A stretch of 64,000 nt of DNA from Pleurotus djamor. Lineage: Eukaryota > Basidiomycota > Agaricomycetes > Agaricales > Pleurotaceae. The notes under the pieces are model-generated. The model was not told where the DNA came from and did not search any database. It saw nothing but the letters and a program-made list of their open reading frames with translations. The stretch is from NCBI GenBank assembly GCA_029747585.1, contig JAPEVF010000020.1, positions 124,001 through 188,000 of the forward strand. The letters are read 5' to 3'. Of this stretch, positions 35,569 to 47,190 are shown in pieces (within the stretch, counting starts at the first letter, position 1; the number at the start of each line of letters is the position of its first letter). A program made the translations under genes and the position numbers.

Positions 35569-37999
35569 ATGACGGGAGTTACGTTTCTGCTGACTCTGTT
35601 CTTGACCTTGCTTTGCTTGCACCTTGCTCAAGGGCAGCCCAGCTCCAACGAAATACAGCCTCTCATCGATGAACTCGCTCGTCATCGTTTTGGAGATGTC
35701 TCTGATATGGAAAAGCGTGTACCCTTGATGACAGACGACGACACTGTTGCTCCCCTCATCGACTTACAGGTCTTTGCTCCTCCTGCTATCCCCAAGAGTG
35801 GGAGTAGCTGTACGGTCGAGCTACTGAAGCATTCATTCGGCGTCAACTCGTATAACGCCCCCGCGGTTGTCCCATATGTCCCTCCGACTTCATCAGCTTG
35901 CGGGAAGGTGGGTGAATGGGCTGCAATCAGCATGAATCTTTCCGTATATTCGTAAGTGCGCCCGCATTCTAGATGGGCTATCATTAATTAAATGCCTAGG
36001 ATAGGAACGCAGTATGACAGACTTGGGGTTAGTAGTGCCATTCAACTACTTCATGTCCTTACTGTACTAACTACCACACAAGGCCATATACCTTTCGCAC
36101 ACCGAAAGTCCGTCAGTCTGGAATTTCACCTTTGACCGACGATCCTCACGCTATAGTAAGTCTGGCGTACCTCCAGTGCGGAACCCACGAAGACTGGCAC
36201 ACTATGGACGACGTAGGGTTTCCTTTCCATGTTCATATTCTCAACACTGCTAAGTCAACGATAGGATCAAGGACATGACGCAGTATACACCAATCTTCTC
36301 CGAGACTGGTGACTTGATGATGGATTTCAGCAACATCATCGATAGCAGCCTGTGAGCTTCGTCCGCGCTCTACTGATGGCAAACGTCCTAACCCGATAGA
36401 GTATAGACTCTTGGACGCAGCTTTCGATGGTGAGTTTCATCCAACGTGTAAACCTTATGATGATGATGATTCTTAATACAATCTCACGCAATTACGTTGA
36501 GCGCAACCTTCTATGCGCCAACGAAAGACGTGAAGCATCCCATTTCGCCAGATGCTATCATCCCTCTATCGAATCTATCTCCCTCTCTGCCGAATTTCCT
36601 CACGATAAACAACGACAATGGAGCAACCATTAACCTAACGTTGCCGGAGACAACGGAAGAGGCCTACGTAGAGGTCTTCGCCTCTGGTAACTCTGCCGAG
36701 GAATTCTGGTACTTGAGTGCGTCACTTCCCCGACAGTCCATGAAACACACTAATGAGATACCACTGACTTTCGGCGAATAGACACGCCCGACGAATTCCT
36801 CAACGTCTTCCCTCCCGACGCTGGGTTAATCGGCAAAGGCCCGTTCAGAGAAGTCCAAATCCTCGTTGATGACCAACTTGCTGGCGTCATCTGGCCTCAC
36901 GCAGTGATCTACACCGGCGGCATCACACCCTCCAACTGGCGTCCTCTTACTTCCTTTGGTGCATACGACCAACCTACATATTGGGTATCCATCTCCCCTT
37001 TCCTTCCTCTCCTGCTCTCCCAATCCAAGTCAAACATCCCACATACGATTACTTTGAAAGTCCAAGGTCAAGGGAAGAGCCCTTCGATCAACTCGAATTG
37101 GTTCGTCTCAGGAAGTGTGCATATCAAGACTGGGAAGACGAAGGTGACGGGAAGGATATCCAAACATGTCGTAGAGCCCCTTGAAATTGAGACGACCGGC
37201 GGTGCAAGCACAGGGAATACGACGCTGCACACTAAGGTGACGGCTAGGAGGAAGTTAGTCGCGGAGGCAGAGTTATTTACTTCGGGAGGAAGGAAAACAG
37301 TTAGCTTCACTCAGGATTTGGAGTATATAAACGAGGCGGAGTATTCCGATAATGGATGGGTTCAGGTAAGAGTGTACACATTCAGATACGCCCCGATGAG
37401 GTTGAAATACTGACCGAGCTCTTAAATTCTGCGCGCATCTCGGTAATTACAGTTCGGTGCACAAACGACTTCGGGAACCACAGAAGCAAAGCATGGTAGC
37501 CAACTAGTCATAAGAGACGCATTCGAATATCCATTGACGGTATTCTCGAACTACTCTCTATATACACAGGAGTTCGGCAAGTCTTTCATATTTATCCTCC
37601 TCCTGTGGTAACGTTGACTAAGTTGTATACGACTTCGTAGGTGGATATGGATCAGATATTCATCAAAACTATACACGCGCGTTGAAAGCTCCCTTCGGTA
37701 TTCGAAAGACTATCCATTCCATCCAACATGCCAAAGGCCAGATTGGCATGGACAATTGGCCTGGCCTGAGGCATGCAATCAACGGAACAGGAGAGACGAC
37801 GCAACAATTTGCGTACAGTGATGCGAGAGGTGAGACGTATTTCAGAGACATAGCAGCAAAGAATGATGGGTGGGTGAGAGATGAGGTGTGGGGTACACTC
37901 AGAGCAGCGAACCCCCCTGTACCACGTAGTCAAATATTCGGTCCAGGAGGAGGTCCAGGATTCAGGAGAATGATTGCAAGAGGTAGAGAGGGGATGTAA
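35569..37999 (+). CDS. Secreted PNGase A-type peptide:N-glycanase
   Basis: About nine exons. A signal peptide (MTGVTFLLTLFLTLLCLHLAQG) precedes the enzyme. Conserved blocks of the PNGase A family appear in order: LQVFAPPAIPKSGSSCTVEL, LLKHSFGVNSYN, CGKVGEWAAISMNLSVYS, IGTQYDRLGAIYLSHTEIWR, TSSAEPTKTGTLWTT, KDMTQYTPIFSETGDLMMDF, LSATFYAPTKD, EAYVEVFASGNSAEEFWYL, FREVQILVDDQLAGVIWPHA, IYTGGITPSNWRPL and SINSNWFVSGSVHI. The enzyme releases whole N-glycans from glycopeptides at acidic pH. One junction is odd: the intron starting GTGAGT at about 36430 has no AG immediately before the expected LSATFY exon. The stop at 37999 faces the cullin-like gene 167 bp away. Confidence 0.9.
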
Positions 38000-38166
38000 T
38001 GAGAACAGCTCAGGGGGTCAGATAGTGTATTGGAGGATACAGTCGCGTCTGCATCTCGAACATGCAAACTTACGATTCAGCGGAGATAAACGCAACAGTT
38101 CAGTGGAAACGAAGCGTCTAGGTGACGCAACGGCATCGAATACACCAGGGGGAAAAGCGGTGAAGC

Positions 38167-39341
38167 CTACTGAAGAACAACTTCGGTGGCGGAAAGGTAC
38201 TTGTCAAGACGTTTTCTTAAGGGGTGACTGGACTTGACACCTATGATTCGGAGAGCTTTGGCAAGTTCAGTAGCAACTCGCAGCTTTTCTTCTGGAGTAT
38301 GATCTTTGGATGAGAGGAATTGCTCGACGGATCGAGCTAACCGCCCCTTAGGACCCATGAAAGGGGCAGTACCATTGGGAACGGGGGGCTTCGTTGTTGG
38401 AGTCTTCGGAATTTTATGCTTTACCTTTGACTTGGATCCCGCACCGACCTTCGGTGTGATGAGAAGGGGTTCAAAGAACTCGGTCCTAAAGCGGCGGAGA
38501 GCGAGGGGGAAGATGGGAACGACACGATCTGAAGCACTCGCTGCTTCCGCACACGATTCTGCTTCTGACATTCTCTCCAGTGGGTCACCGGTGTCGTATC
38601 CCCACTTCTTTAGCTCCTCCAGCCGTCTCTCTTTGAGCTTTAAAGCGATCTTCTCTGGCATTCCATCGATGCCTTTAATCATGCTTGCGATGTTATTTCC
38701 TTTCGCGTGAGCAGCCGATAGGGCTATGGTCTCGGTATGTGAGGGGTTGGTTTCGAGTACGTCACGAAGACGCAGCCAGCCCATGTCCTCGTCTACTGCC
38801 CGCTTGACGTAATGACGGTTGAAGTAATTGAGCAGGCGATTCACGGATTGTGCACCAATAGAGTATCGGCTGAAGCAGGGTAGGACGTAGTGAATGAGTG
38901 TAGTATCGTCCTGAGGGGCGGCGAGAAGTAGATTCCGTACGACATCGACGAAGTAACGGTCAAGATGATCATACAATTCGACGCCACTGGCAAGAACGGC
39001 ATCGTTCGCTCGAGGATCGGCCGTGGCGCTGGCCAGCTCATTCTGGGCCGTGAAGCTAGGGTTCAAGTTAGTACAAATGGTTTCCCCCGTAAAAATATAA
39101 AACATTACTAGTTATAACAAGCAGTGTGTATTCCCGAGTAGAAGCTCATGTCGATTGCAGGTGCCTTGGTAGGATCATTGGTGGGCGAGGTTACTATGTG
39201 GTCGAGAGCTGGACGAATGTAGGACCACAATGACGGAAACGACGCGGCGGGATTTGCGCTCCCTGTAGCTGGATTTGGAAGAGGAAGCGCTGCTCGAGGC
39301 GGGACGGCGGGCTGCTTTCCCTTAGACTTGGATTTGGACAT
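38167..39341 (-). CDS. Cullin N-terminal-repeat-only protein
   Basis: Two exons (39341-39109, 39055-38167) code for 373 residues. After a basic start (MSKSKSKGKQPAVPP) the sequence follows the first cullin repeats: FPSLWSYIRPALDHIV, FYSGIHTACYN|YFTAQNE (the typical T-A-YNY spot), LYDHLDRYFVDVVRNLL, LIHYVLPCFSRYSIGAQSVN and RLLNYFNRHYVKRAVDEDMG. In cullins this part binds the Skp1/F-box or BTB adaptor. From about residue 200 the similarity fades into a Lys/Pro linker (KHKIPKTPTTKPPVP) and a helical tail. There is no cullin homology domain, no RING-binding site and no C-terminal neddylation lysine, so it cannot act as an E3 scaffold. An adaptor-binding or competing role is inferred. Confidence 0.78.
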
Positions 39342-39920
39342 TTCAATGTTTTAGCTCTAGCCAAGGCGAACACGACCAAGTTCAAATTTTGTCAGTGGAA
39401 GCATATTTATCCTTGTTTGATACGGAGGCCCTTGGCTTGACCGCCAACGATCAATGTTTCAGAGTTGTTTCAGAGGCTCAAGCATGTACCACCACCACCT
39501 GAAACTGTTTTCATTAACTTCCATGCTCGAACTTCGATATTTGGCCTACCAAAATGGTCGGTTCTCTGCTGCTCTGAAGTCTGCCGGTAACGTATATGAG
39601 TTCATGGAACCAACTTGGAACCAGGAAGTAAACCATCGACGATCAACATTAGGCAAGAAACCGAGGAGCCCAGTTAACCCCAAGCTGATTTAGAACTCAA
39701 AACAATTGCCATGGGCACAGGCGCAGTACCAGACTTGTAACATTTATGATTCATACTTAAGAGCAACGCATGGGCTTTTGTTACTCTAGCTGCGCTCTCC
39801 CCGTCTTTGTGCCCAAGCTACTGGTTTGCTTGGAGCCCCTTCGCTGCATCAGCTGGTCTGTCAAGCAAATTCATCGTACTGCTCCTCACGTATCCTCGAC
39901 GTTCTTGACACTCCTTTCCA
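39342..39920. promoter_or_regulatory. Divergent intergenic region, cullin-like / mucin-like genes
   Basis: About 580 bp between divergent starts. It carries both promoters. An 80-codon plus-strand frame inside shows no features. Confidence 0.45.
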
Positions 39921-41606
39921 ATGTCTGTCATTCGCACCCGCTGGTTCTTGCTCTTGGTCCTAGCATTGGCGAACGCTGCTCTGCATGTATCGGCTGCTCC
40001 AATCCAGTAGGCCTATTCCGTTTCAGAGAGCTCAACGCGTATTGACTCTTCCGTAACTATGAAGGTACCGCAGAAGCTTGTTCAATGTTGACTCTCGGGC
40101 CTTGCGTGATGTAGCCCATGCTGTTCGGTGTGTTCCTTCACCGCGACTGTTCTTCACGCGACTAAATCATGCATCAGATCAATTTCCCTCCCACGAAGCC
40201 TTGGACTAGCCAGAATGCGGAGAGATCCTCAGGATCCTTTCTCTGAGGATGAGTTTTCCGAGGCTGACGTGAACGGTGATGATGGGACTGGCGAGAATGG
40301 TCCTCCCGGACCACCCTTCAATGGCCCTCCACAAGGTCAGGGCGAATCACCTTTCGGCCCGCCAGCTCCAGCTCCCAACAGTCCACCTTTCAATGGTCCT
40401 CCTGACGTTGATGATCCTCGCTTCCAACCTAACCCGAATTTCCCTCCCCCACCACCACAACCTGAAACTCCACCAGATGTTTCCGAGGCTCCTGAAGGTG
40501 TTCCAGATGAGTCGCCATCACCCGATGAGACCGAGGATGATGGAGAGGATGATTCAACCACGACTACTACGTCTACGTCGTCATCATCAACCTCCACGAC
40601 AACGACAACGACTTCCTCCATCTCGTCGACGACGTCATCTACCACAACGACCTCGTCGTCAGAATCCTCTACCTCTTCAACGTCGTCAACGTCTTCGTCT
40701 CCGTCTTCGTCATCATCTTCATCTACTACCTCAACGTCCACCACCACCACTGCCCCATCCGAGGGCCATCAAGGTACCACAGTCATCCTTACCTTCGGAG
40801 GCACCACGACGCAGCACCTTCCCCCAGGTGTTCCAACACCTGCTCCTGGACAAAGTCTAGCAGACGCGATTGGGGACAAAGACCTTGCCGATGTCGTCAA
40901 CAAACTGTTAGGTTCTCCTGAAACACCTACCAACTCTACCACGACGCCAGACGAAGCCAACGGTAATGCAGACGAAAATGACTCTGTTGATGATGAGGAC
41001 GTATCGACGGTTACTTTCTCCGATTCTACTACACCAACTTCTACCTCCACAGACTCCGTGACTGATGTACCAGCGGCCGCGATGACTCCACCTCCACAAT
41101 CTCCCTCTGAAGGCGACGAAGAAACGGACGAGGATACGATACCCACTGGAACCGAGGGTATGCCGTCCTTATTCAGACAAATTGCTGAGGGTGTCACCGA
41201 AACGGCTTCGCCCACAAACACAGCCGACGATGTTGTTGAAACCGGCTTAAGTGAGGACGAACAGCCAAGTCAACTACCGTCATCCTCAGGAGACCCAGAA
41301 TCGAATCCCGATGATACTGGCTCCCAGGGGAACGACGATGGCACCGATGATAACGGCGGTGAAGGAAATACTTCCTCTCCCCCTCAAGCTCCCCCTTCCC
41401 CAGAGGAAGACGGCACTGGGGATGATGAAGAGGAGTCAACGGACCCTGCCATTGGTAACATCCGGACGACAATGGTTAGCGTGAGTGCTACCTCGACAGT
41501 CCTACCAACCGCGACGTTCACAACGCGTGATACCACTTCCGTGCCAACGCCTGTGTCACAGAAGAAGTTTAAGATCAAGATCACGATAGAGAAGGAGGAA
41601 ACGTAG
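39921..41606 (+). CDS. Secreted Ser/Thr/Pro-rich mucin-like protein
   Basis: Exon 1 (39921-40006) codes for a clear signal peptide, MSVIRTRWFLLLVLALANAA then LHVSAAPIQ. It splices in phase over a 207-bp intron to exon 2 (40214-41606), which begins MRRDPQDPFSEDEFSE. The product has about 492 residues. The mature chain is Pro/Gly/Asn-rich (PPFNGPP repeats), then a nearly pure Ser/Thr block of about 70 residues (positions about 40550-40755), a short ordered-looking piece (TVILTFGGTTTQHLPPGVP, SLADAIGDKDLADVVNKLLG) and acidic Ser/Thr/Glu stretches. It ends KKFKIKITIEKEET without a GPI signal. The Ser/Thr block is a likely target of O-mannosylation. A wall or extracellular matrix role is inferred. 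The intron is long for this region and could hide a small exon. Confidence 0.72.
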
Positions 41607-41838
41607 ATGTGGAGTATGAGGGCTTAGAGTCTTGTACTCTAGACTAATATTTGGGCTTTTGGTTGGCTTTTGGTATTTTTATTGTGTTACGGATCAGGGA
41701 ATGAAAAATAAAGCATGGAAATGAATTCATGAAACATCCAGTGTATGTACATTGAGACTTGGGAGGCGAGTACACACAGCACGGACAGCAAGCAAAACAT
41801 GATAAACCGGCGCATTTGACTTGGATGAGCGCAGGGTG

Positions 41839-44792
41839 TTACATATTCACCATCAACAGATACCTCAAACGGATTTGAGACGGATCGTATACGATGTACT
41901 GTCCCATGAACATCAGCATTAGTGCTCCATGCCGGGGAGCGAATGCACACACCTCATTATACTCAAGGTACACACCCGGAATGTTCACCTGTTCACCAGG
42001 TGCATCGGGCATATGGCAACCCACCAAACCATCATGATCCAGAGCATTTCCGGCATCCTTCCACTTGAGAGGCTGAGTACGACCGAGACCTTTGGTGGCT
42101 CTGTACAATGGTGTTTAACGAGAGGACTGTTGACAGTCGGATCGGGAGGTCTTACCTTGCTTTGGCCTTCTTGCAGTTGACGTCGGCGTCATATTCCTAG
42201 AGATTGAGAGCTTGAGTCAAGCAGTTGTTGACTAGAGAGAGGTCTGGAGACATACCGCGTTATGACGTTCATAGAAGGGCTTGACCGCAACCTCACAAAG
42301 AAGCAGGAGACCGACACCGTTACTCAGACTGTGAAGAACGGTAAGGGGGCGTAGGTGATACTATAGAGAAGCGGTCTTACTAGGAATAACAATAATTGGC
42401 CGACTGGGGGAGGGGCTTAGTCCGGAGAGTATCATTAAACTTCGGATTCACTTACTTTAGACATCATCTAAAGGGAGATGCATTAGCAGGAACACAAGAA
42501 TACGAGGGAAGCGCACGCACGTCAGCGAAGTAAACGCCCTTTCCAAACATGTAACCAGTAACAGGTGCTATACGAACGCATCAGGGAAAAGAACCGAACG
42601 CCATAGAAATCGAATGTCACCTTCAGGCGGAGCAATGCGTAAACCTTGCTTGAGGATACCTAGGAGATTTTGAGTGACATCATGCATTGGACGAGGTGAA
42701 TGTGTTTACCAGCAAAGTTCGTTGTACGAGAACCGTGCCAAAGGAGGAATCTCTCGCCATCTCCAAGGTCATCAAAGCCAGCGTTTTGCCATGCAGCCGT
42801 TTCGCTATCACTGATAGCAGGTCAGACAGGTGCGTTGATAGATAGGTAAAGTTTACTTACCGTTCAACTCGGTAGATATTCTGCACCCGCGCTTGGATAT
42901 TGTGAGTATGCCCATGTGTGTCTTTCACATATTTCTCTAGACAGCTGAATTCGGAACTGGTCCTCGAGACCGGCTCCATCTTGGAGAGGCCCAGCGATTT
43001 GAAATGGGCATCAACGGGGTTGAGAGGGTTGCCATTGTCATCGGAAATGATGCTTGATTGGATGAGTTTCGACGCGATCTCCATGTCTCCGAGTGCATCG
43101 ACTAGGTCAAGTTCCTGGCTGGAATTTAGTATGCATGTTATCACCGTGAATAGACCGTTCTCACCTTCTTCAGCAATAATGTGTTGTCGATTATGGTTGG
43201 CCTATTACGACCAAAATCATGGGGAATGATACTGTGAATCCTGTAAGTGAATTTGGTTGAAAAGGGCGACGGGCTAGACGGACGAGTAGTAGGAACTAGT
43301 GAGATCTTCGCAGGCCGCGCGAGAGCCCTGCTTTTCGATGACTTCAGAGAGTTCCTAGGATCACAATAGGTACGCGAAGCGGGAACATATTTTGAGTAAA
43401 ATACCTTGAGAGCAGCGAACCCTCTGAGGATGGTAGCCTTCGAAAGTTTGCCTATAAGGTAATAGCTGTCGAACGGCGAGGATACGGCATGAGCAGCAGC
43501 AAGGACATACCGAGAGGCAGCTTTTTTGCGTCATAATTCATTGAGGACAAGTGAGCGTCGATCAAAGACGTTGAGAAGATCAAGTTGCAGAGTTCCTAGG
43601 CGAAATCTAAGGAACAAGGAGTGTTAGAGAGGAAAAACTGACTAACCTGCACTTCTTTCTCAAGCTTGGAATCGGGAATGGGTTCGTCCTTTTTCTTGGA
43701 AGCACCTTCGGCTTTGTCTTCTTCCTCGTCCTCGTCATCATTGAAGTCGCGTTCTACAATCGACAATTATCCTTAACACCTCGCTAGTGGACAGGCCATT
43801 GAGCGTACCAAGCCATGTGTATTTGCCTTAGGATAGAAACGGGTAAACGGGTGAAAAATGGAAACTACCACTTCGCGCGTACCTTTCTTTGCAACCATAC
43901 CAACTCGGCTTTCCCATGCAGTCGCCGTCTTCGACTTGAATTGCGCCTTGAACTGATTGACCGCCACGTCGGAGCTGAAGGGACCCTGTGCACAACGCAA
44001 AATCAGTCAACCGAGGGAAAAATATTAGGAGGATGTAACCTTCGTCTGGCATTGTCCATTCTCGCCGACACGACCCCAACGAGTGAAGAGAATACACGAG
44101 CTATTGTTTCCTACGGGATGGAGGAGTTGGATCACGTAGAATCTACAAAGGCAAGCATCAGAAGGGCTCAGAAAAAATGTGCACCAAGGGGACGAACTTG
44201 TTTTTGTTGCTACCACCGCTAACGTCGGTTTGGTTCAACATCGCATCCCAGACGCCTTCCGCGTTGGAATAGACTTGATGAGTCGCTAAATGCTACTCGT
44301 TAGCCACCAAGTACCAACTTCGACGCGTTGAATCGACTCACAAACCCTACCAGACATCGGATCGACTGGAGCAGCCCCTCGCTTGATGACGGTGACCTAC
44401 GCGACATTAGAGTTAGCATGGGCGCGTTAAATAGAAGTGAGTCATTTCACCATCTTCTTTGGCTCGTCGTCTGCAGGCTCGTCCTGGTCATCCGCAGGCA
44501 TATCAACGTCGTCCTTGGTCGCGTCATCCTGAGAAGCCTGAGCTGCCTTTGCACCTTTCTTAGCTTTTTTCTTCTTAGGTTGGTCAGCCTCGTCTTCCGA
44601 TTCTTTACTGGCGGAAGCAGCAGCAGCACGACCGCGTTTCGCTGGAGCTTTGGCCGGAGCAGCCTTTGGGGGAGCAGCTTTGGGAGGAGCTGGGGGTGCC
44701 GTGGCTTTCCTGGTGCGTGTACTAGAACGAGTAGCCTTTGGTGGATCAGCGGAGGCATCGTCAGTAGTCGCAGCTTTCTTTCTGGGAGGCAT
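41839..44792 (-). CDS. Poly(ADP-ribose) polymerase (PARP1/2-like: WGR, regulatory and catalytic domains)
   Basis: A gene of about 14 exons. The N-terminus MPPRKKAATTDDASADPPKA runs into an Ala/Lys/Pro-rich basic, disordered DNA-binding and nuclear-import region (PKKKKAKKG). The WGR domain follows: YVIQLLHPV, then FTRWGRVGENG. The helical regulatory domain includes GKLSKATILRGFAALKEL and SSYYSSVYSIIPHDFGRNRP. The catalytic fold contains the H-Y-E triad: LLWHGSRTTNFAGIL (His), GKGVYFADMMSKSAGYC (Tyr) and YNEYIVYDPSQIRLRYLL (Glu). There are no zinc fingers or BRCT, so it is PARP2-like in layout. The enzyme builds poly(ADP-ribose) from NAD+ at DNA breaks. All three catalytic residues are present, so it should be active. 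Confidence 0.93.
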
Positions 44793-45082
44793 TGTGAGGA
44801 GATGAGAAAAGGGGATGTTGAAAACGCGGATTCCGCGCGCGATTTTATATGCAACTCAGGGACCGGCGCGTGATGGTGGCGTCGTACCGACGCTTTCCTG
44901 ATTTAGACACGCGTCGGGGGTCGGGATCCGTATGACTCGACGTGACTCAGATCAGGGCGCGTGTCTTATCTGAAGAGCCTCACGTATTTGAATTTCCTCC
45001 AAAGCATGAATACTTAGAACTACAAGTTAAGCGACGAAATTTCGATATAAGGGCAGTAGATGGATCGCTGTTGCGTGCACAT

Positions 45083-46966
45083 CTAGAGCTTGGCGTGCTG
45101 GAAGACATAAGGAGAGAACTTCTTCGACTTGACCTTGTCAACGTCGGCAGTCGTAATGGGTCGGCACTCGTGAGCGTGGTTGTATCCCAGCCTACAAGAT
45201 GAATTAGCTATCATGCGAAGGCGACACGAAATAAAATTGGTTGATACCTATCACGTCCGTCGAGACGACCGGGCTTGAAGAACTCAGGACGGCGGAGAAG
45301 GGAGACCACTACAGCGCCACCGAGACCGAGGTTGTGAACCAAGCCGTACTTGCCACGGGGGTCCTCAGTATCGAAGAGCCCAGGTGCTTGCATTGGGCCG
45401 GCCCCTGATAATATTATGTGAATCGTCGCACTGTTGAATGGAGCGCTGGACACTTACATCCTCGAAGTTGCATAGCGATGTAGAAGTGCATGCCAATACC
45501 GGTAGCACCAAGGGGATGGCCCTTCGCCTCAAGGCCTCCCGAAGGGTTGACAACATACTTCCCGCCGTACTGTAGGACTTCATGTCAGACACTGTATTCC
45601 TAAAGGCATCAAGCATGCTTACCGTGTTGTCACCGCGCTCAACCATCTTGCAAGCGTCCTCTTCTTTGCAAAGACCAAGGGCAGCATAGGTGATAAGCTC
45701 GTTGGCAGCAAAGCAGTCATGCAGTTCAACCACTCCGACTTGGTCACGTCCTTCACCAGGTCCGAAGCCGGCCTCCTTGAAGACATCGTTGGCGCACTTC
45801 TTGGCCATCTGATATCCAACGACATCCATGGCGCTGTTGGTCTCGAAGGTCTCGGGAGTATCAGTTGCAAGGCCGGTAGCTACGATTTCGATTGCTTGAG
45901 TCTCCAAACCATGTTTGTGAACGAAGTCTTCCGATGCGATAATCGCACACGCAGCCCCATCCTTCAAGGAAGAGAAGTTTAAATGTTACGTGAACACTCC
46001 GGAATTGGGGTGGGTACGTACAGACGTGGGACTACACATGAACTTGGTCAATTCATTTGTGATCTTGGTGGCTTTGAGGACTTGGTCGACAGACCAACCA
46101 TCGCGGAACTGTGAGTAGGGGTTGTTGACCGAATGTTTGTGGTTCTTTGAAGCTACAAGGGTGGATGAGAACGACTCGAGTTCATAGCGCGTAGGAGCAT
46201 ACCAATTTGGGCAAGATGCTTGACATCACCTCCAAACTTCTTCAAGTACTCGGACCCTGCGCTGCCGAACATCCTGGGTGCCCCGGGACCGTGGTTGATC
46301 GCATCGGCATGCTTCTCGTAATCCACAACGCGTTCATTGAAGAGCAAAGTAGGGGATGGGCGGTCAGGCCAGTTGGTTCCAAGACTTCCGGGCTTCATGC
46401 GTTCAAAACCAAGGGCCAAACCACATTCTACCTGGCCGCCTTTGACGGCGTTGTTGACTTGGTAGAGCGCAGTAGAGCCCGTCGAACAGTTGTTGTTCAC
46501 ATTCGTAATGGGGATACCGGTCATGCCCAAGTTGTAGAGGGCACGCTAGAAGGAGTCGAGTTGGGAGGTTGGTCCTGGGGAAACATCTGAGAGCTGGAAG
46601 TAACGAACCTGACCACTGGTAGAGTCACCGTAACAGAAACCGACGACGGCGGTCTCAACTTCGTCGTATGTGATACCTATTTCATTGTGCTAAGTTGGGA
46701 AGTAATATTGTGGTTTCGGGTAGGTACGCACCAGCATCGAGAAGAGCCTTTGTCGCAGCTTCAAGGCCCATCTAACAACAAGTTAGTATCTGTCTATACA
46801 ACGCGAAGACGCGTATGACCCACATCCTCCGTGGTCCTTGTCGCACGCGGCTAAACAGAGAGTGTCGCTCAGCATTACTTGGGAAGAGAACGTCATTGAC
46901 AACACTCACCTTGATAAAAGCGGTACAACCGCATCCTACGATGAAAGTGCGTCTTCCTTTGGTCAT
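45083..46966 (-). CDS. Peroxisomal SCPx-type thiolase with PTS1 (AKL)
   Basis: About seven exons. It starts [19 protein letters not shown] and continues through [37 protein letters not shown] and the active-site segment [15 protein letters not shown] with the nucleophilic Cys. Later come [14 protein letters not shown] (HDCF), [17 protein letters not shown] with the catalytic His, and [17 protein letters not shown]. This is the SCP2-thiolase branch that cleaves branched 3-oxoacyl-CoA in peroxisomal beta-oxidation. The end FQHAKL-stop is a peroxisomal targeting signal type 1. No SCP2 lipid-transfer domain follows, so it is a thiolase-only member. The second exon (PRATRTTED) is very short and inferred from phase and family alignment. 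Confidence 0.9.
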
Positions 46967-47190
46967 GGCGATGGTTTCAATGTATGTCGTGGGTCGAAAG
47001 GTGGGGTTCAAGAGTGTGGGGTTCTCGACAGAATCAATAAATAGTTGACACTTATAAATAAAGGTTGATTCCGGGGTTACAGCACCCCGGGGCCGGGGTC
47101 ACTTGGCCATGCATTCCACTAGCACCCTACCACCTGATCTCAATTTGAAACAACGTAACGGTCAACAAGAGGACATGCATAACGTTGGAT

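Noticed and set aside
40337..40750. Minus-strand Asp/Val-rich frame of 137 codons
   Set aside because: Antisense of the Ser/Thr block, where TCN/ACN codons read as GAN/GTN; no independent evidence.
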